From Paenibacillus montaniterrae (GTDB taxonomy: Bacteria > Bacillota > Bacilli > Paenibacillales > Paenibacillaceae): 64,000 nt of DNA. The notes under the pieces are model-generated. The model did not search any database, had not been told where the DNA came from, and saw only the letters and a program-made list of their open reading frames with translations. The stretch spans positions 119,001-183,000 of the forward strand of contig NZ_BOSE01000011.1 in NCBI RefSeq assembly GCF_018403185.1, in the 5' to 3' direction. The first letter of the stretch is position 1; each line of letters opens with the position of its first letter. The position numbers were made by a program, and so were the translations under genes. Shown in pieces: positions 52,883 through 61,744 of this stretch.

Positions 52883-54586
52883 ATGAAGCGAAAGCAAGCA
52901 AGACATACAGAACAGAGCGCAGCGCGCGAGGGGCAGCGAGTGAAGAGCGGTCCAGTGCGTGAAGGGCAGCGAGTGAAGCAGAGTGGGCCGGCGCGTGAAG
53001 GGCAGCGTGCGAAGCAGAGCGGTCCAGTGCGTGAGGGGCAGCGTGCGAAGCAGAGCGGTCCAGTGCGTGAGGGGCAGCGCGTGAAGCAGAGTGGTCCAGC
53101 TCGTAAGAGCAGTGGTGGAGGCAGCAGGGCGGCTGCGTCAGAGGGCATTTATGCGAAGAATGAGGTCGTCACAGCAAGCGTAGTTGGCTTGACCCATGAC
53201 GGCAATGGGGTTGCGCGCACCGAGCAGGGCTATACATTGTTTGTGCCGTTTGCGCTGCCGGGCGAGGTAATCGAAGCAAAGGTGCTGAAAAGCAAAAAGC
53301 AGTACGGCTACGGCAAAATGCATACACTGCAAACCGCGAGCGAGCATCGCGTAGAGCCGCCTTGCCCGATCTATGAAAAATGCGGCGGCTGCCAGCTGCA
53401 GCATTACAGCTACGAGGCTCAGCTGCAATGGAAAAGGCAGCATGTCATCGACAGCCTGACGCGGATTGGCAAGCTGAAGGTAAAGGGCGAGCCAGCGCGA
53501 GTTAGTGGCTCGGAGCAGGAAGCGGTGGCTGGCGAGCGTGAGAGCGAGCAGCATGAGGTTGTTGTCCATCCGACGATTGGCATGAGTGAGCCTTGGTATT
53601 ATCGCAATAAGGCGGCATTGCCGATTGGGGCCGCAGAGGATGGGCAGCTAATTGGCGGGTTTTACGCTAAAGGCAGCCATCGCATTATCGACATGGACGT
53701 TTGCCTTATCCAAAAACGGCCAAACGATGATGTGCTTGCGATTGTTAAGGAAATCGCTAGAGAGCTGCGCATTGAGCCGTACGATGAGGAAAGTGCAAGC
53801 GGTGTGCTGCGCCATGTTATGACGCGCGTTGGCGTCGTAACGGGCGAGGTAATGGTTGTACTGATTACGAATACGAGCAGGCTGCCGCGCCAAGCGGAGT
53901 GGATCGAACAGCTTCGCAAGCGGATACCTGACCTGAAAAGCATTGTGCATAACGTTAACAATAAAGTGACCAACGCAATATTTGGCGAGCGGACTGAGGT
54001 GCTATGGGGCAGCGAGGTCATTTACGATGAGCTGGACGGCTTGCGCTTTGCTATCTCGGCAAGATCTTTCTATCAGGTCAATCCTGAGCAGACGGTGACG
54101 TTGTATCGCAAGGCAGTAGAATATGCGGCATTGACGGGCTCGGAGCAGGTGATCGACGCCTATTGCGGCATCGGCACCATCTCGTTGTTTTTGGCATGCC
54201 AAGCTGCCCATGTATACGGAGTCGAGATCGTGCCGGAAGCGATCGAGGACGCCAAGCGCAATGCTGCGCTTAACGGCTTGGACAACACCACCTTCGAAGC
54301 GGGTCCAGCCGAGGTCGTCATTCCGCGCTGGAAGCAGGAAGGAATGAACGCCGACGTTATCGTTGTCGACCCGCCGCGCAAGGGCTGCGACCCAGCCCTG
54401 CTGGAGACGATCCTGGCGATTAAGCCACAGCGCGTTGTGTACGTGAGCTGCAATCCAGCGACTTTGGCGCGGGATCTGCGCGTGCTCGAGGATGGCGGAT
54501 ATCGTACGGTGGAGGTCACGCCAGTGGATATGTTTCCGCAGACGGGGCATGTGGAGTGTTGTGTGTTGCTTGTGAAAAATAAATAG
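52883..54586 (+). CDS. rlmCD: 23S rRNA (uracil-C5)-methyltransferase RlmCD with N-terminal 12-residue repeats
   Basis: 567 residues from ATG 52883 (GCGGAG seven bases upstream). Residues ~15-73 hold five tandem units of REGQRVKQSGPV (the first lacks Q). A TRAM domain follows (VTASVVGLTHDGNGVARTEQGYTLFVPFALPGEVIEAKV). Then come a Cys cluster PPCPIYEKCGGCQLQH, the SAM-dependent methyltransferase domain (VIDAYCGIGTISLFLA, VDPPRKGCDPALLE) and the catalytic Cys in VYVSCNPATLARDL. It methylates uridines of 23S rRNA. The basic repeat tail is not part of the usual family and may bind rRNA. Confidence 0.93.
   Translation: MKRKQARHTEQSAAREGQRVKSGPVREGQRVKQSGPAREGQRAKQSGPVREGQRAKQSGPVREGQRVKQSGPARKSSGGGSRAAASEGIYAKNEVVTASVVGLTHDGNGVARTEQGYTLFVPFALPGEVIEAKVLKSKKQYGYGKMHTLQTASEHRVEPPCPIYEKCGGCQLQHYSYEAQLQWKRQHVIDSLTRIGKLKVKGEPARVSGSEQEAVAGERESEQHEVVVHPTIGMSEPWYYRNKAALPIGAAEDGQLIGGFYAKGSHRIIDMDVCLIQKRPNDDVLAIVKEIARELRIEPYDEESASGVLRHVMTRVGVVTGEVMVVLITNTSRLPRQAEWIEQLRKRIPDLKSIVHNVNNKVTNAIFGERTEVLWGSEVIYDELDGLRFAISARSFYQVNPEQTVTLYRKAVEYAALTGSEQVIDAYCGIGTISLFLACQAAHVYGVEIVPEAIEDAKRNAALNGLDNTTFEAGPAEVVIPRWKQEGMNADVIVVDPPRKGCDPALLETILAIKPQRVVYVSCNPATLARDLRVLEDGGYRTVEVTPVDMFPQTGHVECCVLLVKNK
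52925..53101 (+). repeat. 36-bp coding tandem repeat in rlmCD
   Basis: Five units (33 + 4 x 36 bases) encoding RxGQR[VA]K(Q)SGP[VA]; third positions vary slightly between units. Confidence 0.95.
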
Positions 54587-54606
54587 TTAGTCGCATTTAT
54601 CTGATT

Positions 54607-54645
54607 AAAGGTCCAAACGTTGCATGCGTTCGGGCCTTTATATTT
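54607..54645 (+). terminator. Terminator after rlmCD
   Basis: AAAGGTCCAAACG / CGTTCGGGCCTTT, a T-rich tail follows. Confidence 0.75.
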
Positions 54646-54723
54646 GATGAGTAAGTCGAGCAAGCTAGACGAGAAGTTGAAGCCAAATGGATGTTTAATC
54701 AGGATACAGTCCAGTAGAAGAAA

Positions 54724-54867
54724 ATGATGCTCCGTACGATCATTGGTGGTATTGAGTTGCGTAGAGATGGAATTAAGATTCACTTCAAGCTACGAATCAG
54801 TCAATTCATTAGTACGATGAGTGTCGAGGTGTACGTTCTAGTGGATTCAGATACAGCGCTTGAGTAA
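54724..54867 (+). other. Small reading frame, possible recombinase tail remnant
   Basis: 47 residues (LRTIIGGIELRRDGIKIHFKLR..). It has the look of the C-terminal end of a serine recombinase, but no ribosome site is convincing and no other part is present. It may mark an integration edge of the AT-rich island. The rest of 54646-55020 shows no gene. Confidence 0.3.
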
Positions 54868-55020
54868 GGTATATAGAACTAGATTGAAGTGAGGCTCCTG
54901 CTTGTTGAGGGTCTTTTTTTGTCTAATTACGGGGAGTTTCTGGAATTTGTTATTGGAATAAGATATGATTAGAGCATATTCAAGTCTAAAGAACTATCTT
55001 TTACGATTGGAGCGATGTAA

Positions 55021-56049
55021 GTGAGAATCATTAATAGTTCAATTAGAATTATTGATTATGAAAATCAACGAATTTTTGAAAGAACCATTCCCGGTTCTTT
55101 TGAAGAGTTTGTTTCAGATCTAATCACTCATATTCAGACGAACACATCAGTTAGAGAATATAAGACTCGCTCGGTAGTAACTGAAGTAGTTGGTAGTATA
55201 TTGCAAATTGTGGCAAGAAGAGATGATAATGACTTTGTACTAAACAGAGTAAATGGAATAGCAACCAGATTGTTAAATGAAGAAATTGAAGCACAAAGAA
55301 GAGTCGCTAGAATGAATACTGATGTTCAAAAAGGCAGCTTAGTTCAGTCCTTACTCTTTGAGGATGATGGTTCATATATGTATTTGCTTGCTAAAGTAGA
55401 ACACTCAGATTTTGTTGATGATTCAGATTTTAGTTTCAAAACGGGGTTTTCGAAAGATAAAAAAACTATCTGGAAATCTTGTTTGATACATATAACTGAT
55501 CCTGATTCAGAAGAGTTTTATGCAAAAATATATTCAAATACTGTTGCGAAATATTGGGGAGATGACTTTTTAGAGTTAGATCAGGTGAAAAGTGACGAAG
55601 CAAATACACTTAAGGCTTTCCGCGCTATCGATGCAACACTTAATCTAAATATGAAAGGCAACTATTCAAGGGATCATACAATTATTAGAAATGCTTTTAT
55701 TTCGTATTTAAAAAATAGAGATCATATTGACTTTCCGACCATGATAGAGTCCATTTTAGGCCAGTACGATCCAGTGGATTTGCCTTCGGAAAAAGTAAGT
55801 AATATTAAAGAGAAAATGCTTGAACTCCCTACAAAAAAGAACTTCGATAGTCAATTTAATGTAGTAAAAAGCGCTATTAATGCTAGAATAAAAAAAGTAT
55901 ATCCAGTAAATGAAGGGATAGAACTGAAAATAACTGATGGGATCGATGATCTTAAAAATACGATTAAAGCCTTTCGTGATGATGATGGTACTCGCTATAT
56001 ACAAATAAAAACAAACAACGAAGAAACATTCCAACGCTTTAGAGTATAA
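55021..56049 (+). CDS. Unknown protein, possibly nucleoid-associated (NdpA/YejK)-like
   Basis: 342 residues from GTG 55021, GGAG eight bases upstream. Order of segments: an N-terminal strand-rich part (INSSIRIIDYENQRIFERTI), helices (FEEFVSDLITHIQTN, RLLNEEIEAQRRVARMN), then DVQKGSLVQSLLFEDDGSYMYLLAKVEHSDFVDD, followed by a second part to FQRFRV. The helix-then-strand pattern with a conserved acidic HSDFVDD recalls NdpA proteins or defence-linked relatives, but similarity is weak and other families (e.g. DUF4868-like) cannot be excluded. No signal or membrane segment. AT-rich relative to upstream genes. First gene of a co-directional trio. Confidence 0.6.
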   Translation: MRIINSSIRIIDYENQRIFERTIPGSFEEFVSDLITHIQTNTSVREYKTRSVVTEVVGSILQIVARRDDNDFVLNRVNGIATRLLNEEIEAQRRVARMNTDVQKGSLVQSLLFEDDGSYMYLLAKVEHSDFVDDSDFSFKTGFSKDKKTIWKSCLIHITDPDSEEFYAKIYSNTVAKYWGDDFLELDQVKSDEANTLKAFRAIDATLNLNMKGNYSRDHTIIRNAFISYLKNRDHIDFPTMIESILGQYDPVDLPSEKVSNIKEKMLELPTKKNFDSQFNVVKSAINARIKKVYPVNEGIELKITDGIDDLKNTIKAFRDDDGTRYIQIKTNNEETFQRFRV

Positions 56050-56287
56050 TAAAAGAGTGGCGAAGGTTTATCTCCCCCTTTTCTTTAGAACAAATATCTG
56101 GTATCATTAAACGAGAACAAGTGTTCTTGTTGATATCAAGGAAGTTTGGAGGTAATACTGGTCTGAAATAAGTTCCTTAACTTTTAATATAACCATATAG
56201 AGTGTGTCACAATATGCAGAAGGGGTAACTTGCTTGTGTCCAAATTAGGAGAAAAACAAAATCTTATTCTATTGTGAGGTGCGAAGT

Positions 56288-57781
56288 ATGAACGTTCTGA
56301 AAAAGTTAGAATCCATCTTCCACCTCTGTAGTTTTAGCGTATCAGAGAGAATTAAGATTGTTGAGGGAGATTTTAAAGTCGAATATTCAAATCTGCCCAG
56401 CTTTGAAGAGTTAAATTCATTACTTGTAAATGTACCAACTAGAGACACCTTAAAGCTTTTCATGAAGTCCGATAGCGAAGACATCATAAGAATATCCAGT
56501 TCTGATCTATTTGAACAAGATAAATATGATGAATTCAAAGAATTGCTCGAAAATGATGAAGTCATAAGCGTGAGTGTATCTGTTGAAAAAGTAGTTGAAA
56601 ATAATAAATTTTCAATTTATAGTTTTTCTAGTTTTACTAGTGACCTCTTGGCAGTAAGTACTTTGGAGGCTATGTCTTCTTTTTCTCATCTTTTAGAAGA
56701 TATTGATTATTTAACATTTGAATTGCTTGATCAAAATTATTTTTTTAGTACAAATACAATGGCGTTTGTGACTCCAAATGGGAATGTAAACCGTAATAGT
56801 TATTCACGTAGTAATCGTCTCAATACCTGCCGCGACACTTCATATTTTTTTAATGCAAATGACTATAAATTATTGCCTGAAGATTTTTATTTTAATATTA
56901 ACTTTGACAATAATCCCCTGACTCCACTTTTTGAAAGAATTTCTACAATATTGTCCTTGGTATATATTTCATCTACAGCAACTATTAGTGATCACTATTT
57001 GAAAATTCAAATAGCAGGACAACGTAGTGTTGATTTTAGTTATTTAATTAATAATCTTGAAGTAAACAAGGAATTATATAAAATTTATTGTTGGATATAT
57101 ACTGATGGCAGTTCTATTGATAAAGCAGTAATTGCAAGAAACATAATTAGCTTGCACTGTAGATATGCAGATCTGCTTGATACTGATGGAAAGACATTTG
57201 CATCGATTCAATCAAACTTTAACTTATACCTCAAAAACAATGTGACGCAATACCTAGATGTAAAAAATAAATTAGCTGAATTTATTTGTGATGTCATCGC
57301 AAAAACAGGTGATCATGTGACTCAACTTTTGAGTAACTTAAAATCCAACTTGATAGCGATTTTTATTTTTCTTTTTACTGTAATACTAACTAATATTGTA
57401 TCTGATCAGCCGCTGCAGAATATATTTACAAGAGATATTACCGCAATACTCGAGATGGTACTGCTTGGTTCATTTATATATCTATTCATTTGTATAATGG
57501 AAACTAATTATAAATTAAAAAAAACCAAGGATAGCTATACAGCATTAAAAGAAAATTATGAATCCGTGTTTTCAGAAGATGAACTTAAAGAAGTTTTTAA
57601 TGATGATAAATTAATTAATGATACGGTAAAATCAGTGAATCGTGGTAAGTGGGCATATACTATTGTATGGGGAATATTTTTACTTTTGTTATTTGTTATT
57701 TTAGAAAGCATGAGTAGTAGCCCTATTGTTAAACCATATATAAATAAATTCATAAATTTATTAGATTCGTTATTTACTTAA
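56288..57781 (+). CDS. Unknown protein with C-terminal membrane segments
   Basis: 497 residues from ATG 56288 (AGGTG six bases upstream). Residues 1-~350 are soluble, with many Asn, Ser and Phe. Three hydrophobic segments lie at about 354-372 (LIAIFIFLFTVILTNIV), 387-406 (ILEMVLLGSFIYLFICIM) and 454-473 (WAYTIVWGIFLLLLFVIL), with a charged loop between the last two. No family recognised. A sensor-plus-membrane architecture like this is frequent among phage-defence effectors, but here it is an inference. The 240-base gap upstream shows no gene. Confidence 0.65.
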   Translation: MNVLKKLESIFHLCSFSVSERIKIVEGDFKVEYSNLPSFEELNSLLVNVPTRDTLKLFMKSDSEDIIRISSSDLFEQDKYDEFKELLENDEVISVSVSVEKVVENNKFSIYSFSSFTSDLLAVSTLEAMSSFSHLLEDIDYLTFELLDQNYFFSTNTMAFVTPNGNVNRNSYSRSNRLNTCRDTSYFFNANDYKLLPEDFYFNINFDNNPLTPLFERISTILSLVYISSTATISDHYLKIQIAGQRSVDFSYLINNLEVNKELYKIYCWIYTDGSSIDKAVIARNIISLHCRYADLLDTDGKTFASIQSNFNLYLKNNVTQYLDVKNKLAEFICDVIAKTGDHVTQLLSNLKSNLIAIFIFLFTVILTNIVSDQPLQNIFTRDITAILEMVLLGSFIYLFICIMETNYKLKKTKDSYTALKENYESVFSEDELKEVFNDDKLINDTVKSVNRGKWAYTIVWGIFLLLLFVILESMSSSPIVKPYINKFINLLDSLFT

Positions 57782-57881
57782 TTGCTTTCTGGATGGATTA
57801 TGATTATTCGTTCATAAATTAAATCAGGGTCTGATCCACTAGAGGGCTATATAGGTGCGTGGATATTTGGAGGGGGATAAG

Positions 57882-58835
57882 TTGATAGTTTCTTTTATGG
57901 ATTTGCTGGGTTTTAGTAGATTACTTGAGAAGGATGTAGAAACTGCTTACGAGGTTCTAGACCAATTTAACCGTATCATTAAAAGAAAAATTATTGATCA
58001 AAAAAACCACCCTGCTGACTCATATGATGATAAAGATTTGCAAGAATTTGTTAGAATGCAAGAAGTGAATTCATTTACCAATATGATTAGTATTAGTGAT
58101 TCGCTTATAATTGGTGCGGATGACCCTAACATTTTCTTGAATCAATTATGCTATTTTATATCAAGCGCATTTATTGAATCAAATGAACCATTTAGAAAAC
58201 CAATAACTGATATCAATACCAGCAAAAAAAGATATTATGGTAATCTAGAAACAGGAATTTTTACTGAGAAGGTGGGTGGGGCATTTCCGATATTGTTTCG
58301 GGGCGGGATTGCAGTAGGAGAAGCTATATTTAGTCCCGAACTTCAGATATATAATGGTGAAGCAAAGCAATATGGATTAAATGTAACTGGACAAGCGTAT
58401 CTTCAAGCTGTCAAACTAGAAAATTTACGTATAAAAGGACCACGTTTGTTATGTAAACAAGAGTTTTATGACCTGTTAAGTACAGAGAATAAAACGAAGC
58501 TAAGTATAGTGAGTGAAGAAGATAAACTCTATGAGGTGAATTGGACAGTTTGGGCATTTGAAGTTTTGGATAGATCGAGTATAAAGATAATGAACATTAA
58601 TCAAGGTTTGAGGCAAACTTTGTTACAACCTGCAGTGAATCTGTACAATTACTTTAATGATAATGAAGAGGGAGTGAGTATACATCTACATTATCTTGAG
58701 CTTATTAGATTGATATATCGCGGGGCAGTCACATATTCACAAATACATGATTTAGATCAAAAAAGAGTCTTGGATTTATTTAAAGTGGAGACTGCAAAAT
58801 TGAATGGAATCACATTTGATGAAATAATTGAATAG
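57882..58835 (+). CDS. Class III nucleotidyl cyclase-like protein
   Basis: 317 residues from TTG 57882, five bases after GGAGGGGG. Features of the class III cyclase fold: SFMDLLGFSRLL (metal Asp D7), ISISDSLIIGADD (second metal Asp D73), LFRGGIAVGEAIF (RGGI at 140-143) and LNVTGQAYLQAVKLENLRIKGPRLLC, where cyclases have the G..N.A.RLE motif but a Tyr replaces the usual Asn. The C-terminal ~130 residues are of unknown type. Pycsar cyclases belong to the same fold and carry similar motifs; no signal or membrane segment. It lies ~100 bases after the membrane-protein gene and 20 bases before an IS. Confidence 0.65.
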   Translation: MIVSFMDLLGFSRLLEKDVETAYEVLDQFNRIIKRKIIDQKNHPADSYDDKDLQEFVRMQEVNSFTNMISISDSLIIGADDPNIFLNQLCYFISSAFIESNEPFRKPITDINTSKKRYYGNLETGIFTEKVGGAFPILFRGGIAVGEAIFSPELQIYNGEAKQYGLNVTGQAYLQAVKLENLRIKGPRLLCKQEFYDLLSTENKTKLSIVSEEDKLYEVNWTVWAFEVLDRSSIKIMNINQGLRQTLLQPAVNLYNYFNDNEEGVSIHLHYLELIRLIYRGAVTYSQIHDLDQKRVLDLFKVETAKLNGITFDEIIE

Positions 58836-58935
58836 TATTAAGAGGAATCGTAATGTGGAGTGCTACGATAAAAATGCAGTCGCAAAACCCCCTCATATGA
58901 AATAAAATGAAAACTAACGAGGGAGTTGAACGCGA

Positions 58936-59226
58936 ATGAAAAGATATGACAAAGCATTTAAGGAAGAAGCCGTAAGATTAAGTCATGAGGTTGGACCAAA
59001 GAAAGCTGCTGAGCAGTTAGGCATATCCTACTACACCTTGCAGGAATGGAGAAAGCGAAAAAACCTGCATGGCGAAGAAGCGCACATTGGGAGCGGACAT
59101 GCTTATGCCACTGCCAATAAAACCACACGCGAAATGGAATTAGAAAAAGAAATCGTCGAGTTGCGCCGTGTAAATGAAATACTGAAGGATGCACTCGGTT
59201 TTTTCGCAAAAGACCGGAAGCGGTAA
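58936..59226 (+). CDS. IS3 transposase OrfA
   Basis: 96 residues with a helix-turn-helix (KRYDKAFKEEAVRLSHEVGPKKAAEQLGISYYTLQEWRKRK) and a leucine-zipper-like tail (LEKEIVELRRVNEILKDALGFFAKD). Near the end lies the slip sequence T TTT TTC at 59199-59205. Confidence 0.95.
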   Translation: MKRYDKAFKEEAVRLSHEVGPKKAAEQLGISYYTLQEWRKRKNLHGEEAHIGSGHAYATANKTTREMELEKEIVELRRVNEILKDALGFFAKDRKR

Positions 59227-60131
59227 AGACCTGCCAGCTTTATGCCTACATCCGTGAACGACGGAATCAATGGACCGTCAAGGGGATGTGCCACGTACTT
59301 ACTGTCAGTGAATCGGGCTATTACCGTAGCCTGAAGCCCTCACTCAAACAGGAGCGGCTGCACCTTCTTCTGGTCAAAATCAACGACATCATGGGAGAGC
59401 ATAAAGACAACTTCAATTACGGTGTTCAGCGTATGCTGCTGGCGCTGTCACAACGCGAGATCACGACCAGCTACAGCACCGTCTACCGCATCATGAAGAA
59501 GAATGGCCTGCTGAAAAAAGCCAAGCGTCATCCAAACGGCCTTACACGCGAGGATGCCACAGCTCAAAAGAGCGAGAACCTGATCCAGAGAGACTTCAAA
59601 TCCTCAGCACCCAACCAAAAGTGGTTAGCGGATATGACGGAGATCCCTTGTTCAGATGGCAAGCTATATCTGTCTGCCGTACTAGATTGTTTTAACGGAG
59701 AGATCGTAGGCTTTGCCATGGATGACAACATGCGCAAAGAGCTCTGCATCCAAGCCTTCGAGAACGCCTGTAAAGCAAGAAATGCTCGGGGCATGATTTT
59801 TCACAGCGATCGAGGCAGTCAATTCACGAGTCATGCTTTTCGAGAAAGTCTAGCTAAACGGGATGCCATTCAGAGCATGAGTAGTGCAGGGCGTTGCTAT
59901 GACAACGCAAGGATGGAAAGCTTTTTTGCTACGCTAAAGAAAGAGAAGCTGTACAAGCTCAACACAGAGCGCTATCCGATGGTCGAGATGAAATCGATCA
60001 TCTTCAGATACATCATGGTCTACTACAACAGACAGCGGATCTATACCTCTAATCCAGGAGGCTGGCCGCCAGTTATTTATCGAGAGAGAATGTTGTCAAA
60101 GGCAGCGCAGACAATGAGGGTTTCTGCATGA
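59199..60131 (+). CDS. IS3 transposase OrfB, made by -1 frameshift as OrfAB
   Basis: The -1 frame is open from the slip site: FFRKRPEAVKTCQLYAYIRERRNQWTVKGMCHVL..; an internal ATG at 59286 could also start it. DDE residues are in WLADMTEIP (D), IFHSDRGSQFTS (D) and SSAGRCYDNARMESFFATLKKE (E), typical of IS3 subgroups. It has the GRRCYDNA-type motif and ends with NRQRIYTSNPGGWPPVIYRE. Confidence 0.93.
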   Translation, partial: FFRKRPEAVKTCQLYAYIRERRNQWTVKGMCHVLTVSESGYYRSLKPSLKQERLHLLLVKINDIMGEHKDNFNYGVQRMLLALSQREITTSYSTVYRIMKKNGLLKKAKRHPNGLTREDATAQKSENLIQRDFKSSAPNQKWLADMTEIPCSDGKLYLSAVLDCFNGEIVGFAMDDNMRKELCIQAFENACKARNARGMIFHSDRGSQFTSHAFRESLAKRDAIQSMSSAGRCYDNARMESFFATLKKEKLYKLNTERYPMVEMKSIIFRYIMVYYNRQRIYTSNPGGWPPVIYRERMLSKAAQTMRVSA

Positions 60132-60230
60132 GTGTGTTTTCGAACTGCACTTTTCTTGACAACTCCATTTTGACACAACACATGGCGAAATTTGTAATAA
60201 TCAATTTGTCGATGAAGTAAAGAAGGTGTC

Positions 60231-60686
60231 ATGCAACATGTTCAAAAATTTATTTGGATTTGGAGATCCCCTCTCCGACCTCTCAAGCGTGAGCATAAAC
60301 CGATCCCATTAAAGCGTAAAGGTGACATCTACTATGAGGTTCAGTGGCAGACCGCCAGTATAGAGAAAGAAGGTCATAAGGTAATCCATGTTGATCAGAC
60401 GCGTCATGGCGAGACGGTCATGATTTATCGCCTGTTCCACCATGACGGTCTGGATGATCAAGATATTCACTTGCGTATCAAGACTACAACTCCCAAAGGG
60501 GTATTGATGCCTGACTCGAACGCTTTCCTAATTGTTTATCCTGACTCTAAGCTCACGAAGATCGCGGACATCCGAATTGAAGGCAAGCGAGTTAGCCTCG
60601 GATACGGCTCAGTCTTAATGACCGCCATCATGCAGCTCGTCGATCAACTGCAAGTCCGGTATGTCACCGGATGGATTTCGGAGTAA
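60231..60686 (+). pseudogene. Frameshifted and truncated gene, GNAT-like C-terminus
   Basis: The likely real start is ATG 60238 (MFKNLFGFGDPLSDL..), which soon stops; the main frame is KREHKPIPLKRKGDIYYEVQWQTASIEKEGHKVIHVDQTRHGETVMIYRLF and ends in SLGYGSVLMTAIMQLVDQLQVRYVTGWISE. The last part resembles the acetyl-CoA-binding helix and strand of GNAT proteins, but the downstream half is missing. A frame change near 60280 and 3' loss make it nonfunctional. I do not know its original role; similar small proteins occur on mobile elements. Confidence 0.6.
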
Positions 60687-60717
60687 GTAAAACTGAAATC
60701 TACGGAGGATGTTGGAA

Positions 60718-61523
60718 GTGAGGGCATATGAAAGGGATTTTACTGCACTAAATACTGACGAGAAAATTGAATATGCAAGAATATTAGAAAAAGAGAAGGT
60801 TCATAAGCTTGGGGGGTTAGATATAAGAGTAAATCTATTCAGGGAATATCCCAAAGCAGCGAGACATTATTTGAGCCTATCCCAAACAATTATCTTGATA
60901 TTGTTGATTTGGAGAATGAAGATAATGTGAAGTCTGTCTTGAACCAATTATTAAAGAAGCTAGATGAAGGTTCAATATCCGATGAACGTGACATTGCAAG
61001 ATTTATTAAAGAAGCCGAAGCATTTTATGTTATTGGTTCAGTATTAAATTATTATGACTTTGGACATCACGAAGCGTGCATATTCCCAGAATTTCAACTG
61101 AGTTCAACCTATAAAGTGGACTATTTGTTGGTTGGGCGTAATTCGGACGGATACTCTTTTTTATTCGTCGAGCTTGAACATCCTGTAAAGCAGATTACGT
61201 TGGCTGATGGTGAACTTGGTAATGCTTTTAGGAAAGGTATCAAGCAAGTTAAGGATTGGAGAAACTGGCTCAATGGAAATTTCTCAACGTTTACAAGCAC
61301 CATAAAAGAGTATAAACATCCTGATAGGTAGCTACCTGATGAGTTTTACTCTTTTGATCCCACTCGCTGTCACTATGCTGTAATTGCTGGCAGACGAGAA
61401 GATTTAAATGACACGACACGTAGAATAAGACGAGAGCATCTTGAGGAGCAAAAGATCAGGCTTCTTCACTATGACAATATTATAGACAGTACGTTGGAAG
61501 TAATTAAGAAGAAGAACTATTAA
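60718..61523 (+). pseudogene. Decayed Shedu-like (SduA, DUF4263) nuclease gene
   Basis: Part 1 (60718-~60860) reads MRAYERDFTALNTDEKIEYARILEKEKVHKLGG in one frame. The frame then changes and continues as PIPNNYLDIVDLENEDNVKSVLNQLLKKL and FPEFQLSSTYKVDYLLVGRNSDGYSFLFVELEHPVKQITLADGELGNAF with KQVKDWRNWLNGN. The VDYLLVG..FLFVELE strand pair is a PD-(D/E)XK core as in SduA. At 61329 a TAG interrupts, but the frame goes on as LPDEFYSFDPTRCHYAVIAGRREDLNDTTRRI to 61523. One frameshift and one stop: remnant of an anti-phage Shedu gene. Confidence 0.7.
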
Positions 61524-61744
61524 TAATGACTTATAAAACGGCAGTTTAGGACTCGTCTATCGAGTTTTATTCTGCCTTTAATTATTTGATACATGGATTT
61601 TAATCTAATGGTGCTTCTGAGTAGTGAATGTTCAAGGCTGGTGATCGCAGGGAAAGTGGTGTCTTTTGTCGAATTGTAAATGAGGGGTTAAGGCTGATAT
61701 ATTTCTCTAAATGTGTATCAATTCTTTTGAAAGGAATAGTCTCA

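Larger units (their letters stand above)
58856..60167 (+). mobile_element. IS3-family insertion sequence, complete
   Basis: About 1.31 kb with imperfect inverted ends: left TGGAGTGCTACGATAAAAAT.. and right (complement) TGGAGTTGTCAAGAAAAGT.., both continuing into TGCAGT and AAAAC.C.CTCAT, ~41 bases. Starts TG and ends CA. Two overlapping-frame genes encode the transposase. No target duplication is evident, so it may have recombined after insertion. Confidence 0.92.

Noticed and set aside
52861..53148. 95-codon minus-strand frame rich in RCPSR repeats
   Set aside because: Reverse strand of the rlmCD coding repeat.
58853..60170. Target site duplication of the IS3 element
   Set aside because: Flanks ATG and TTT do not match, so no duplication can be claimed.
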